A stretch of DNA of 64,000 nucleotides from Arachis hypogaea. Taxonomy: Eukaryota; Streptophyta; Magnoliopsida; Fabales; Fabaceae. The notes under the pieces were generated by a model. It was not told the origin of the DNA. It saw nothing but the letters and a program-made list of their open reading frames with translations, and did not search any database. The stretch covers positions 157,734,699-157,798,698 of the forward strand of contig NC_092050.1 in assembly GCF_003086295.3 (NCBI RefSeq), written 5' to 3'. A program made the translations under genes and the position numbers. Positions 1 to 9,689 of this stretch are shown here, piece after piece (the first letter of the stretch is position 1; every line of letters starts with the position of its first letter).

Positions 1-345
1 TGTTAACAACCAATAATACTTTTAAAAATTACAAAATAATATATACTTAACAAAAAATTACTAAATTTTAAGAATAATAATATCTCATTTTTTTAATTAT
101 GCTTGCAAAAAATTACATCAAAATTCAATCTCTAATGTATATTTTGAGAAATACATATTTAATATTAGTTTTTTTTAAGATTATCTAACATTAAATATGT
201 ATTTCTCAAAAAATATATTAGAGATTGAATTTTGGTACAATTTTTTGCAAGCATGATTAAGAAAATGAGATATTAGTATTCTTAAAATTTGGTGATTTTT
301 CGTTGTGTATATATTTTTTTTTGTAATTTTTTTGTTAACAACTAA
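1..345. repeat. Foldback (palindromic) MITE, left end at the window edge
   Basis: The first 345 bases are one large imperfect palindrome. The left arm (about 1-165) is the reverse complement of the right arm (about 183-345): blocks such as TGCTTGCAAAAAATT, ATTCAATCTCTAA and AAATACATATTTAA recur inverted, around a short T-rich loop near 170-180. Both ends carry TGTTAACAA. No coding potential. The element may extend left of the window, so its target duplication cannot be read. Confidence 0.75.
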
Positions 346-700
346 TAAAATAGAAAAGAAATCATGTTTAGGTATATACTAAAATTAATTATTAAAATTA
401 GTTATAAAAGTAGAATATATATTAAAATATAAAATATACTTTTAAAATAAATTTAACTATACATATATTTATACACCAATTCTATGATGACTAATTTTAA
501 TGATTGATTTTGATAAACAAATAATATTTTTGAAAAAAAAATTTGAGTAGACTTTTAGTTATCTAAAATAACTTGTTTAGTTGATTTTTTTTATCTTTGG
601 CATATCCCTTTGCTTATTTAAAATATTAATTAGTGTGTTTCTCTTCAAAAGTAAATATTTTAAGGTCTAAAGATCTCATGTTACAATAATTCCAACAATT

Positions 701-1124
701 TAGGGTCGGAGCTCATGAGCCAACTCAAACTCGACTCGTTAATAGCTCGATAAGCTAAACTCGTGAGCTGGTGAGCCAAGATTGAGCCTGAAATTAAGCT
801 TATAAATTAAATGAGCCGAGTTTGAATTTGAATAAGCTCAAAATAAATAAAAAGTTCATAATTTATTATGGATAAAAAATATATAAAATTGATATTTTTA
901 AATAATTTTTAAAATATATAAGTTATAATTTATTGATATAAAATTATAGATTATGTTCCTATTATTTGAGCCAACTTGTGAGCTCGAACCAACTCGTGAG
1001 CTTTTGGTGAGTCGAGCTGAGCTTAAGAAATAGGTTCGATTGTTAATGAGTCGAGTCGTGAGCCAAGCTCAATTTTTGTGAGCCGAGCTTAAGTTTAGTC
1101 TAACTCGACTCACTTCCAGTCCTA
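701..1124. mobile_element. hAT-like non-autonomous element (GAGCC/CTCGAG-rich MITE)
   Basis: The ends are imperfect inverted repeats: TAGGGTCGGAGCTCATGAGC on the left, and TAGGACTGGAAGTGAG when the right end is reversed. The interior is rich in GAGCC, GAGCTC and ACTCGACTC words in both orientations. The flanks read CCAACAAT (692-699) and CCAGCAAC (1125-1132), a degenerate 8-base target duplication as expected for hAT elements. No ORF. The superfamily assignment is inference from TIR style and duplication length. Confidence 0.6.
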
Positions 1125-1850
1125 CCAGCAACTATATATTTAAGAGATGATTTGATATCCCTAAAAAATATAATACCTTTTAACATTAATTTTCAACTTT
1201 TAAAATAAATAGAAAAGTATTTTTTTTCTAATATGTCATTTCTTTGAAATTTAATAAAAACTGCTACTTTTTTTGAAATTATTTAGCTAAATATTACTTT
1301 TTTATATTACTATAGTTGATTATAATTAAAAATAAAAGCTTTTTAGTTATTTATTAAAATTATGCATAAAAATAAAGAAAAATGTTAATATAAATCTTTA
1401 AATAAACTGCAAGTTCACCAAAAAAAAATAAACTGCAAGTTAAATAGTGTTGGAAAATATAGATAAATCAAGTTAAATCTCGTTTTATATAGGGTTGCAA
1501 TATATTTTTTTTCGTTTTGTGATCATGGGGGTTCAAGTGATACAAATCATTTTAAGGCAGTAAAGGTACTGAGTACCCATACCCAGCAATGGAGTTGCAT
1601 GTTCAAGTTTTTGCTAACAATAAAAAAAAATACATGTGAATTCAAAATGCAAACAAATCCATACACATTCAATCCAACTCAACATAGAAAGAGTACCGTT
1701 TCACAATTTCAGCCAAGCCAAGCCGTTCGTTTGCTTGAAAATAACTATCTACAAAGCTGCTTGCTCCAAGGGGGATCCAATGCACACGTGTCAAAATAAT
1801 ATGAATCTCTGTAAATTTGAATCTGTACGCTAGTGCGACCCTTTTCAAAT

Positions 1851-2439
1851 TAGGGGTGTACAGAGGATCGGGTAAAGCCAGATTTATCTTGTCCCAGATT
1901 CGTCCTTAAATAATAACTGAGTTTATTTCTAAAACCTTTATTCGATTCCGCACCGGATGAAATTATATTACTTTTGGGTCACACTACAACCGGATCTAGA
2001 CAGGTGAAGTCCGGGTCTTAATATACTTTATGTCAAAAAATTATGATACACTTATTTATAAAAAAAAAACATATTTATTATCGAAAATTTGATATTCATA
2101 TTTAAATTTAAATTTGTCCATAAATTTTAATTTTATGATTTTTTTATCTATTTTTTAATTCAATAAGTGTGATTAAAAACAAAACAATAAACTTATAATT
2201 AATATAACATAATATTAGAATTAATTTAAAACATATATACTTTTTTTTAGTTCCTTTAAGATACACATGAAGTTGAGTGAAGTCGAATTTATCTTGACTC
2301 AAATTCGATCTTAAATAATAACCGAATCTATTTTTAAGACCTTTATTCGATACTAAACCTAATAAAATCGCACCGAATTAACCTTAAAAATATTCGAGTC
2401 CAGACCATATCTTCGAATCGGACTAAATCATGTAGCCAA
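1851..2439. mobile_element. Degenerate hAT-like MITE (TAGGGGTGTACA family)
   Basis: It starts TAGGGGTGTACAGAGGATCG and shares many blocks with the better preserved copy at 62876-63576, including the internal duplication of ATAATNACNGNNTTTATTT, GACCTTTATTCGA and ATTCGAGTCCAGACC. The flanks TTTCAAAT (1843-1850) and TATCAAAT (2440-2447) look like an 8-base target duplication. The right end is heavily mutated, so that boundary is approximate. Confidence 0.5.
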
Positions 2440-2447
2440 TATCAAAT

Positions 2448-3679
2448 AACACCGACATTCAAAACGAAGGCTTTGCTAACATGTGTGTAGATTTATATAC
2501 ATGTGAAAAATAAGTTATTAATATAAGTTTTGAATTTTTTTTAATAGATACATAATATACACATAAAAAATTTTAAATTTTATCACTTTTCTATGTAATT
2601 TTTTCCTTTAATAATTTCAACATCTATCTTAAAGAAACATATCAGCTTAACTTTTAAAACTATATTACCTTTAAATGTAATATGACACACTCTAGTATGA
2701 ACACTCTAGGTTAGAATAGAATTGTTTTTGAAAACTGGTTTAAAGAATCTAACTAATTATGGTAATGAATAAAATCACACATGATAATTCAACATATACA
2801 GAGCATAGGTTTTAATTAGTATATACTGTGCTACAAATTCCTTAGTCTTCAACTCTAAGAAAATTATACGTGCCTATCAGCTTATTTCATATTAAATGCA
2901 TTGGTCACTATTAAGTATATTAACAGTTATTTTTTTAATAGACAAACGACAAGGAGTCACATGTGCGCCACCATATAGAAACAAAATGCCAATATTTTTT
3001 ACATTTTTCAAAAGCAAGCAAGCTACGCATCCCTATATAACTTAAAAAGTATTTTATTGATGAAAAATATAATTGCATGATTTTTATAATGATTTTAATA
3101 CGCAAGTTAATATAACATTTCATGATTTCAATCAATTACTTTAATTTTATGTATAATATTTAAATTTTTATATAATAAATATTTTCCAGTTTTTTGAAAT
3201 TCAGAAAATAAAAGTTATAGAAACATAAATCGTGATATATAAAAATAATATTCATTTGAACATATTAATATTAATGAGTTTGAAAAAAATTCAGATAGTA
3301 ACAGGTTATTATTTAATATATATGAAAGAGAAGTAAGCATATTTTGGAATAATCTTAGATAATACCACATTAAATAGGACATGACAATAGACTAATTAAG
3401 GGTGCATTTGGTAAATTGCATTTAGTTTAAAAGTTGTAATAGTTATATTTGTTCAAACTAAATTTATTAATTTTTATTAATAAGCACAGGTGGCAATAGT
3501 AGTATTTGATAAAATTATTTTTAAAATTTAAAATAATTTTAATAGACATAAAGTAATAGAGAATAGTAAAAAAAATAAATTTAAGTATTAATTTAAAGTA
3601 ATAGAGAATAGTAAAAAAAAATAAATTTAAGTATTAATTTATATATAAGACTTTTTATTTTTAAAATCTATAAATACAA
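2448..3679. other. AT-rich intergenic stretch with a 45-base tandem duplication
   Basis: No gene is seen. At 3548-3640 a block of about 45 bases (AAGTAATAGAGAATAGTAAA and onward) occurs twice in tandem. Near 3400 a TTAAGGGTGCATTTGG string resembles a Tourist-type terminus, but no partner end was found. Confidence 0.5.
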
Positions 3680-5500
3680 ATAGATTTTTCTTAAATAAAT
3701 AAAATAAATATTTTAATTACGAAAATACGTTAATATGACCAAATTTATCTCATTTATAGTGTAAACGAGATACATGAGAGTAAAAAATGTTTACATAGTA
3801 AACGATATAGAAGAAGACAAAAATCAATCCCTTATAAAATGATCAGAAAATTGTTGGTATTCCTCAGAAATCTCTCAATTCTTCTTTCTCTTGCGTTTTC
3901 CTTTGAAAAATTTAGCAAAAATGTTTAGTAGCAGTAGTTTTTTTGTTGTGATAGTATATTCCAACTGTAAGATGAAAAACAGTGACAGCGGGGTTATATT
4001 TGAGTGGGAGAGTCTTAGCTTGCGTCGTTCTGAACTCGAAGAGCAATTTCGTTATTCGAGTTAAAGAGTATGATATTGACGCACGTCGGTGGTGGTGAGA
4101 GAAAAGAGGTTGGTAGAATTGGGTATAGGATGCTAGCACTGACAGAGAATGGTGTATTTCAGTTTCGTCTATTCTGCCTGGATGGCGACGAGCATGTGCA
4201 CCTAATGAATGACGTGCACGGCAGAATTATGGTTGAACAAGTGATGGAGCTTTCTGTGAATGTTCGTGATGTTGGTGGTGGTGGTATTAGTGGCTCGAAT
4301 TTTGTACCAAATGACCCTCCGCTCGCACCACAACCGTTGTACTGTGCTAGTCCAGTGCAGGACATGGACGTTAATGATAAGAATCCGACGAAGAGTATGT
4401 TGCTGATAGCCACGAAAGTGATTCCTCTGACGATGACGACGACGATGAGTTCATACCTGAGACTCCTATTGGTGGATCAGTTCGACACCTTTTGCCTGTC
4501 CCGCGTCCAATTCCAAAGTTATTATCTGTACCAAGCCACTACCATACATTGAATTTGGACACGATGCACGAAAAAACCCCGACGATTACAATACCGATGG
4601 TGGTGTGGAGTTTCGGGTTGGTCACAAATTCAGGAGCAGAGAGGCAGTGTTGCACGGTGTGAAGAATTATAGCATTTGGAGAAGTGTCGAGTATCGAGTA
4701 GTCGAGTCGGATCGGTTAAAGTACCACGTACGTTGCCGTCAATTTACGGAAAACTGTTCTTGAAGTCTCTTGTCGCTCTCCGACAGAATCTGGGATATTG
4801 GTGAGTAGTGTTACTGTATTTTAATTTGTTTTCTTCTTCGTCGTTCTTATTTTGGTTAGATTTTTATTCGACTATATTTAAAATGGTTAGGGAGATGTGT
4901 AAATTTGGCGGACCACACGCGTGTCTGGCCCACTATATCATGGGATCACCAACAGCTGGAGTGCTGGACAGTGACCTAATATGCAGAATCATCCTGCCAT
5001 TCATACAGTCCAGTCCATCAGTGACCATTCCTGTTCTAGAGAGTACAGTGAGACAGCTTCAAACCGTTGTACATGAAGGTTTGAATGGCAAAACAAAAGA
5101 CAATTACGCAGATATATGGTGATTGGGAGGAGTTGTACAATAAGGTACCACGATTGCTTCAAGCGTTGCAGACTTGTCTCCCTGGCACTGTATGTGACAT
5201 CAGTGCGGTGCCGTATTATGATGGCCACTTGATGGTGCGTGCCTGCGATCTGTCCCAAAGTCATGTCATCTTGATGCTAAACAACTCCTTCCTTTGTGTG
5301 CTTGGCTGCAAATCGTGTGGGGATCTAACCCAAGAGTTTCTCCACATACTCCCATATCAGTCGCTGGTACCAAGTCTCAAACTATACTTATTTCGTTTAT
5401 ATTGTAAATAAGATAAGTCATTTAATAGAAATTCATAAATACCCTCAAATTAGCGGTTATTCGTAATTAAAATATTTATTTTATTTATTAGAAAATACAA
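3680..5500 (+). mobile_element. Mutator-like element (MULE), internally deleted, with long TIRs
   Basis: About 100-base terminal inverted repeats flank a broken transposase gene. The left copy (about 3680-3775) contains AAATAAATATTTTAATTACG and, further in, TTTATCTCATTTATAGTGTAAACGAGAT. The right copy (about 5378-5500) carries the same words inverted, for example GTAATTAAAATATTTATTTT and TTTCGTTTATATTGTAAATAAG. Long TIRs around a transposase are typical of MULEs. At 1.8 kb it is far shorter than an autonomous element and lacks the catalytic half of the transposase, so it is a deletion derivative. A 9-base target duplication could not be read with confidence. Confidence 0.7.
3971..5310 (+). 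pseudogene. MULE transposase, N-terminal part only, frameshifted
   Basis: The recognisable N-terminal half of a MuDR-type transposase is spread over several frames. At 4070-4350 the frame reads FRLFCLDGDEHVHLMNDVHG, then GGGGISGSNFVPNDPPLAPQ. An acidic DDDDDEF stretch and PETPIGGS follow near 4420-4480. VEFRVGHKFRSREAVLHGVK lies at about 4600-4660 in another frame. At 4880-5080 comes a zinc-knuckle-like HACLAH region with SDLICRIILPFIQSSPSV, and at 5085-5240 MAKQKTITQIYGDWEELYNK and VPYYDGHLMVR. This order matches plant MULE transposases up to just before the DDE catalytic domain, which is absent. At least three frameshifts plus stops make it non-functional. It sits inside the TIR-bounded element at 3680-5500. 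Confidence 0.75.
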
Positions 5501-5671
5501 ATATATCTTTTTTATTTACCAAATATGAAATAAGATGTTTATACTTATAAACAGTAGGAACACTTCTCCCATAAAACTCTATTAAACTCACTTTAAATAA
5601 TAGTGTGAGGATAACGCTCTCAAAAAGTAAATATAATAGTTATAAATGATTTAGAATGAAGGGAGTTACTC

Positions 5672-5959
5672 AAATAAAAACGTCTAAAACGTCTTTTTTT
5701 AAAGATATTTTTTTATAATTAAAATTTAACATATATAATCGATTAAATCGTGTTATTTTTGTCAAAATTAGACCAGACAAATTAATTTGATCGAAAAAAA
5801 ATAGTGAATCAAATCTCTAATTGGTCTAAATTAATATTAGTTTTTATAGAAAATGACTACAATATCTTTATTATAAAAAATGACTAAAATACTCCTTTTA
5901 TATATTAATTTTAAAAATCTTAAATTCTAGCCTTTTACTTGGTTAAGATTTAGAGTTTT

Positions 5960-6024
<65 letters not shown>

Positions 6025-6219
6025 TATTTTAGTTATTTTTTATAAAAAATATTAATTTAGATCAGTTCAAATTTAATTTATTAATTTTTTGGCTAAATTG
6101 ATGTATTCGGTCTAATTTTAATAAAAATAACATAATTTAATCGATTATATCATTATATGTGTAAAATTTTAATTATTAAAAATATCTTTAAAAAAAAACA
6201 TTTTTAACATTTTTATCTG
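5672..6219. repeat. Foldback MITE with an (AT)n loop
   Basis: The arms at about 5672-5900 and 6030-6219 are inverted copies. Shared words include TTAAAGATATTTTT, AATCGATTAAAT, AAAATTAGACC and TAATTATTTTTA-type blocks in opposite orientation. The centre is a pure TA dinucleotide run at about 5964-6020. Non-coding. The (TA)n centre is probably where the cruciform tip has expanded. Confidence 0.7.
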
Positions 6220-8127
6220 CATGCAAGTATTTATTATGCATGGATGACTGATGAGGAAGGGGAAAATACGCTAATCCGCTAAAAGATTATAAGAGTAATC
6301 AACTTTAACATTAATAAGATTTGATGATTTTGATGTTATATGGTTATTTATTTTTGGAATGAAATAAGGGAAAAGATATGCAAGACACTTGAATGCATGG
6401 ATTATCTTAGTTTAATAGTGTGAAAAAGTTAGTAGTAGCAAATTAAATAAAAGTTTAGCACTTAAAGTAAACATCTAAATAAAGCCTTAACGATGAAACT
6501 AGCATTCGCATGAGATAATGAAATTAAGCAAAGTGTTAACTACGTGCTGATTAATTAAATAGTTAGTGTAAAAGATAGATATAACATGCAATGGAATAAG
6601 TCAATGGGACGGGACATGTGAGAATTATTTAGGTTCAACAAATGCAGCTGAGCGTGATAGGTATTTCTCACACGCCATGTATTCGAAATTCCAAAAGCTT
6701 CGGTAATTGACGGAACGAAAGGGAGGTTACCTTTCTTCTAGAGAAGCCTTTGAGCCTCTGATGAGTATGTATATGGCTGATAACGATGTCCATACTTCTA
6801 TTCAAAAAGATCTACAGCCTAGACTAACTAGACGGTGTGTATAATATAAAGAAAAAGTGCTCTAGTGCTATTTGCAAATTTTATTCTTAATATTATATTA
6901 ATATAGTGTTGTGAAGCTTTGAGAAGCCCATAAAGTTGCACTTTTATTATGCTTCTGTGACCATAACATCAACACCTGCTTTCTTCCCTTCAATCATTCA
7001 ACATCCTTGCCCATATTTGGAAAAGTAGACCACTTTTTTTCTTCTTCTTTGAATTGTGGAAGAAACTTTAATGGATGGTTCGTTATACATACTTGGTCAG
7101 TGATCATATCAATTTATGAGAAATGCAATTATTTAATATAGTTGCTAATTAAACTTTAATAAAGAGATGATAAACGTCAAGCTATGGATTAATGAGTCCA
7201 GTACTATATTGTTGCCTTCCAAATTTGACTAGCGTAATGCAAAAAAGCAGCAACTGCATTGTTAGACCCGTTTTTGCTAGTTCATTTTGCTTATTACTAG
7301 CCTTATCTTCACAATAAGCAATAACAAAAAGGAAAATTTGTGCCCTTTTTCCTTTCTGTCCGCCACTTAATCTCCTTTTAATTACCAGAATATTTTTTCT
7401 TTTTTCTTTTTCCTTTTCACCCCCCTTTAATTTCGTATCTCATTTTGCCCTCATTCACTGGTTCGTTTTTTTAACGGTTAATCCTTTTGGAGTTGAATTT
7501 ACCGCTGAATTAAATTAGCACATAATTAATTACTACCTTCAATTTTCTGACTTTTTAATTAATTTTGATTGATACTTCCATCATACACCAAAAAACATTC
7601 TATGCGTATCCGTGAAAACTGAAAAGATAAGACTTACTTTTACCTATGCGGAACACACAAAATTTACTAAATAGAAACATTTCACTACTTACTACCACTC
7701 TACCACTACAATATATCCACATGGTTTTTTATTTTTTGTCAGGATATTGACAACTTCACATTGATTATGAATCTCCCAAGTTTGACAGCCACAAGTAAAA
7801 TTCTCACTAACAGAGGTAAATCTACAGGCCAAGTTCCAATTTAAATATATAATGCCAAAAAAAATTGAAAAAAAAATAAAATAGAAACTAAAGAAAAAGG
7901 GTACAAAAGAAAAGGACGAGACGTATTGTTTTCTTCTGAGAAGTGAGAACAGTGAGACGGACTTTTTATGCGTCCCCCTGAGAAACTTCTCGGAATCGGT
8001 CCCATACGGTTAAACGACGCACGTGACCGATTCATCACGTGTGCCTCCGCGTGCACGGACTCTGATTCTCTGCACCACCGTGTATCTAAATCTAACATGC
8101 TCCCTACAGCTTGCACACTGCCACTTG
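6220..8127. other. Intergenic region downstream of the heat-shock factor
   Basis: No ORF, TIR or RNA gene is convincing here. The stretch 6600-6850 is less AT-biased and could be unrecognised transcribed sequence. About 7840-8127 immediately follows the HSF stop codon on its strand and is probably its 3' UTR. Confidence 0.4.
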
Positions 8128-9350
8128 TCAATTGCAAACTCTTTGATTCGCTCTGTGGCACTGATTCAGCCATGGGGTCTCCTGATTACTACTATTATCG
8201 CGATGGTTCTGGCAATCTAACGGCTCCGATTTCACGTCCGCATAACCAGGCTGATGAAGGCGCAACAGCGTATCCTCCTCCCCTTCTCTTCCACCAGCAC
8301 TACCACCGCCTCCTCCTCCTCCTCCTCCTCCTCCTCCTCCTCCTTCACCACCACCACCACCACCACCACCTTCTCTCGCACGCTTTGCTCCAATTGCCAC
8401 GCCAAAGAGCTTCGGATTCATCTCCTCCACCATCATCGCCGTCGCCGTTTCCGTCCACGGTTCCCCGCTCGAACTCCTCTTCACCGGCATCAAATCTAGC
8501 GGCCTCACTGCCGTGAAAGCGGAATCTCTGCTTCCTTGGGCGCTTCCATTGATTTGGTTGCTGTTGCTGTTGTTTGTGGTGGTAGTTGTGGCGGCGTTGG
8601 TGGTGGCGTAATTCGACATCAGGGAGAAGATGTTGTTGCAAAGCGATCTCATCTCGGCGAGCTCCTTCGTCAGCTGCACGTTCTCCTTCCGTAGCCTCTC
8701 GTTTTCGTCGAGGAGCTCCGCCGGGGCTCGCGACGGCGAAGAGCTCGACGATATCACCTGCTCGTCGCCGGAGTTAGACGGTGATATTATCGGCATCGCC
8801 GTGGGTATGGCGGTCAACGGCATCGGAGAAGGAACCGCGACGGTGGCGGTGGCAATCCCGGCAGCCGTGGGAGACGGCGACGGTGACGGCGTGGAGATCT
8901 TCCGGCGCTGAATCTCGCAGAGGAGGCGCTTCTCTCCCCGGCGGAAACAGTCGTTGGAGAATTCCCACCGATCAGGTACAACTTTTCTAAAGCCCTGCAC
9001 AAAAACATGAAATTCCAGAAGATTTAGGAAATAAAATAACAATAACAGGAATCTTTAAAAGAAAGAAAAGAAAGGAGTAAAAGAATTACATAGGTGTTGA
9101 GCTGGCGAACAAAGCTGGAGAAATTGTTGTGCTTGAAATACTTAGGGAGAAGGTCTCTGGCGAAGACGGTAGGATTCCAGACGATGAAGGTGGATCCGTC
9201 GTCGTTCCAGGAGATGACGTCATCAATGGACTGGTCCTCAACGAGCTGGTAGGTCTTAGTTAGAAAGGGAGTCGGAATGGATCTCTGAGACTCACCGCCG
9301 GTAGCGGGGGAATCGGAGGTGTCCACCGGCGTGGGTGGAGGCGGAGTCAT
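8128..9350 (-). CDS. HSFB2B: Heat stress transcription factor, class B (HSFB2b-like)
   Basis: A nuclear DNA-binding protein that binds heat-shock elements; class B members lack the activator (AHA) motif and usually act as repressors or co-regulators. There are two exons, 9350-9090 and 8994-8128, separated by a 95-base intron (GT...AG) placed after RQLNTY, the conserved intron site of plant HSFs. The protein is 375 aa, close to the usual size. The DNA-binding domain (about 26-119) runs from [14 protein letters not shown] through [16 protein letters not shown] to [13 protein letters not shown] short heptad-repeat oligomerisation domain (about 180-213) lacks the class A insert. The B-class LFGV motif is at 283-286, followed by basic KRAR (nuclear localisation). 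Then comes an unusual glycine tract (about 296-318). Start ATG 9350 is the first in frame. The 2b subgroup is inferred from length and the LFGVAIG motif. Confidence 0.93.
8290..8375. repeat. Coding (TCC)n and (CAC)n trinucleotide microsatellite
   Basis: On the plus strand a run of TCC repeats is followed by CAC repeats. Read on the minus strand they encode the 8- and 14-residue glycine runs of the heat-shock factor C-terminus, split by one glutamate. Such runs are length-variable between individuals. Confidence 0.9.
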
Positions 9351-9384
9351 GGAGGAGTCGGATGAGAGAGAGAGAAAGAGGTGA

Positions 9385-9397
9385 TTCTAGAAGGTTC
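9385..9397 (-). promoter_or_regulatory. Perfect three-unit heat-shock element
   Basis: The plus strand reads TTCTAGAAGGTTC, exactly alternating TTC-nn-GAA-nn-TTC, the binding site for an HSF trimer. It lies 35 bases upstream of the HSF start codon, in the core promoter or 5' UTR. It suggests heat induction or autoregulation by the product itself. Confidence 0.7.
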
Positions 9398-9527
9398 CGA
9401 TGTGAGGGAATAATAATAATAAAAGGAGGGAATGAAGGGGAGAGAGAGAAAGATGGAGAGAAGGATAGGGGGGTCAGGGGTGGGAAACAAAAAGGAAGGG
9501 GCGAGAAGGTACTGCGTTACGTCTTAT

Positions 9528-9540
9528 GTCGAGAAAGTTC
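9528..9540 (-). promoter_or_regulatory. Second heat-shock element, one mismatch
   Basis: The plus strand reads GTCGAGAAAGTTC: a gTC-nn-GAA-nn-TTC array with one substitution, 178 bases upstream of the HSF start codon. It contains the perfect two-unit core GAAAGTTC. Confidence 0.55.
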
Positions 9541-9689
9541 CGTGTGAAAGGATTTGTTTACCGCATTTGTCTCCGAGTGACGTACGTTATGTGAGGGTCT
9601 TGCTAACTCTTTTTAACTGCGATCCTTGTAATATGAGTTACACGCCTCTTTTTGCCACCCAAGAAACTTCTACACATTCTTAGCCACCA

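Noticed and set aside
3395..3420. TTAAGGGTGCATTTGG as the start of another Tourist MITE
   Set aside because: No matching inverted terminus or second TAA was found within 1 kb.
7968..8516. 182-codon plus-strand frame across the HSF region
   Set aside because: It is antisense to the heat-shock factor exon 2; its poly-Leu and poly-His runs are the complement of the glycine microsatellite.
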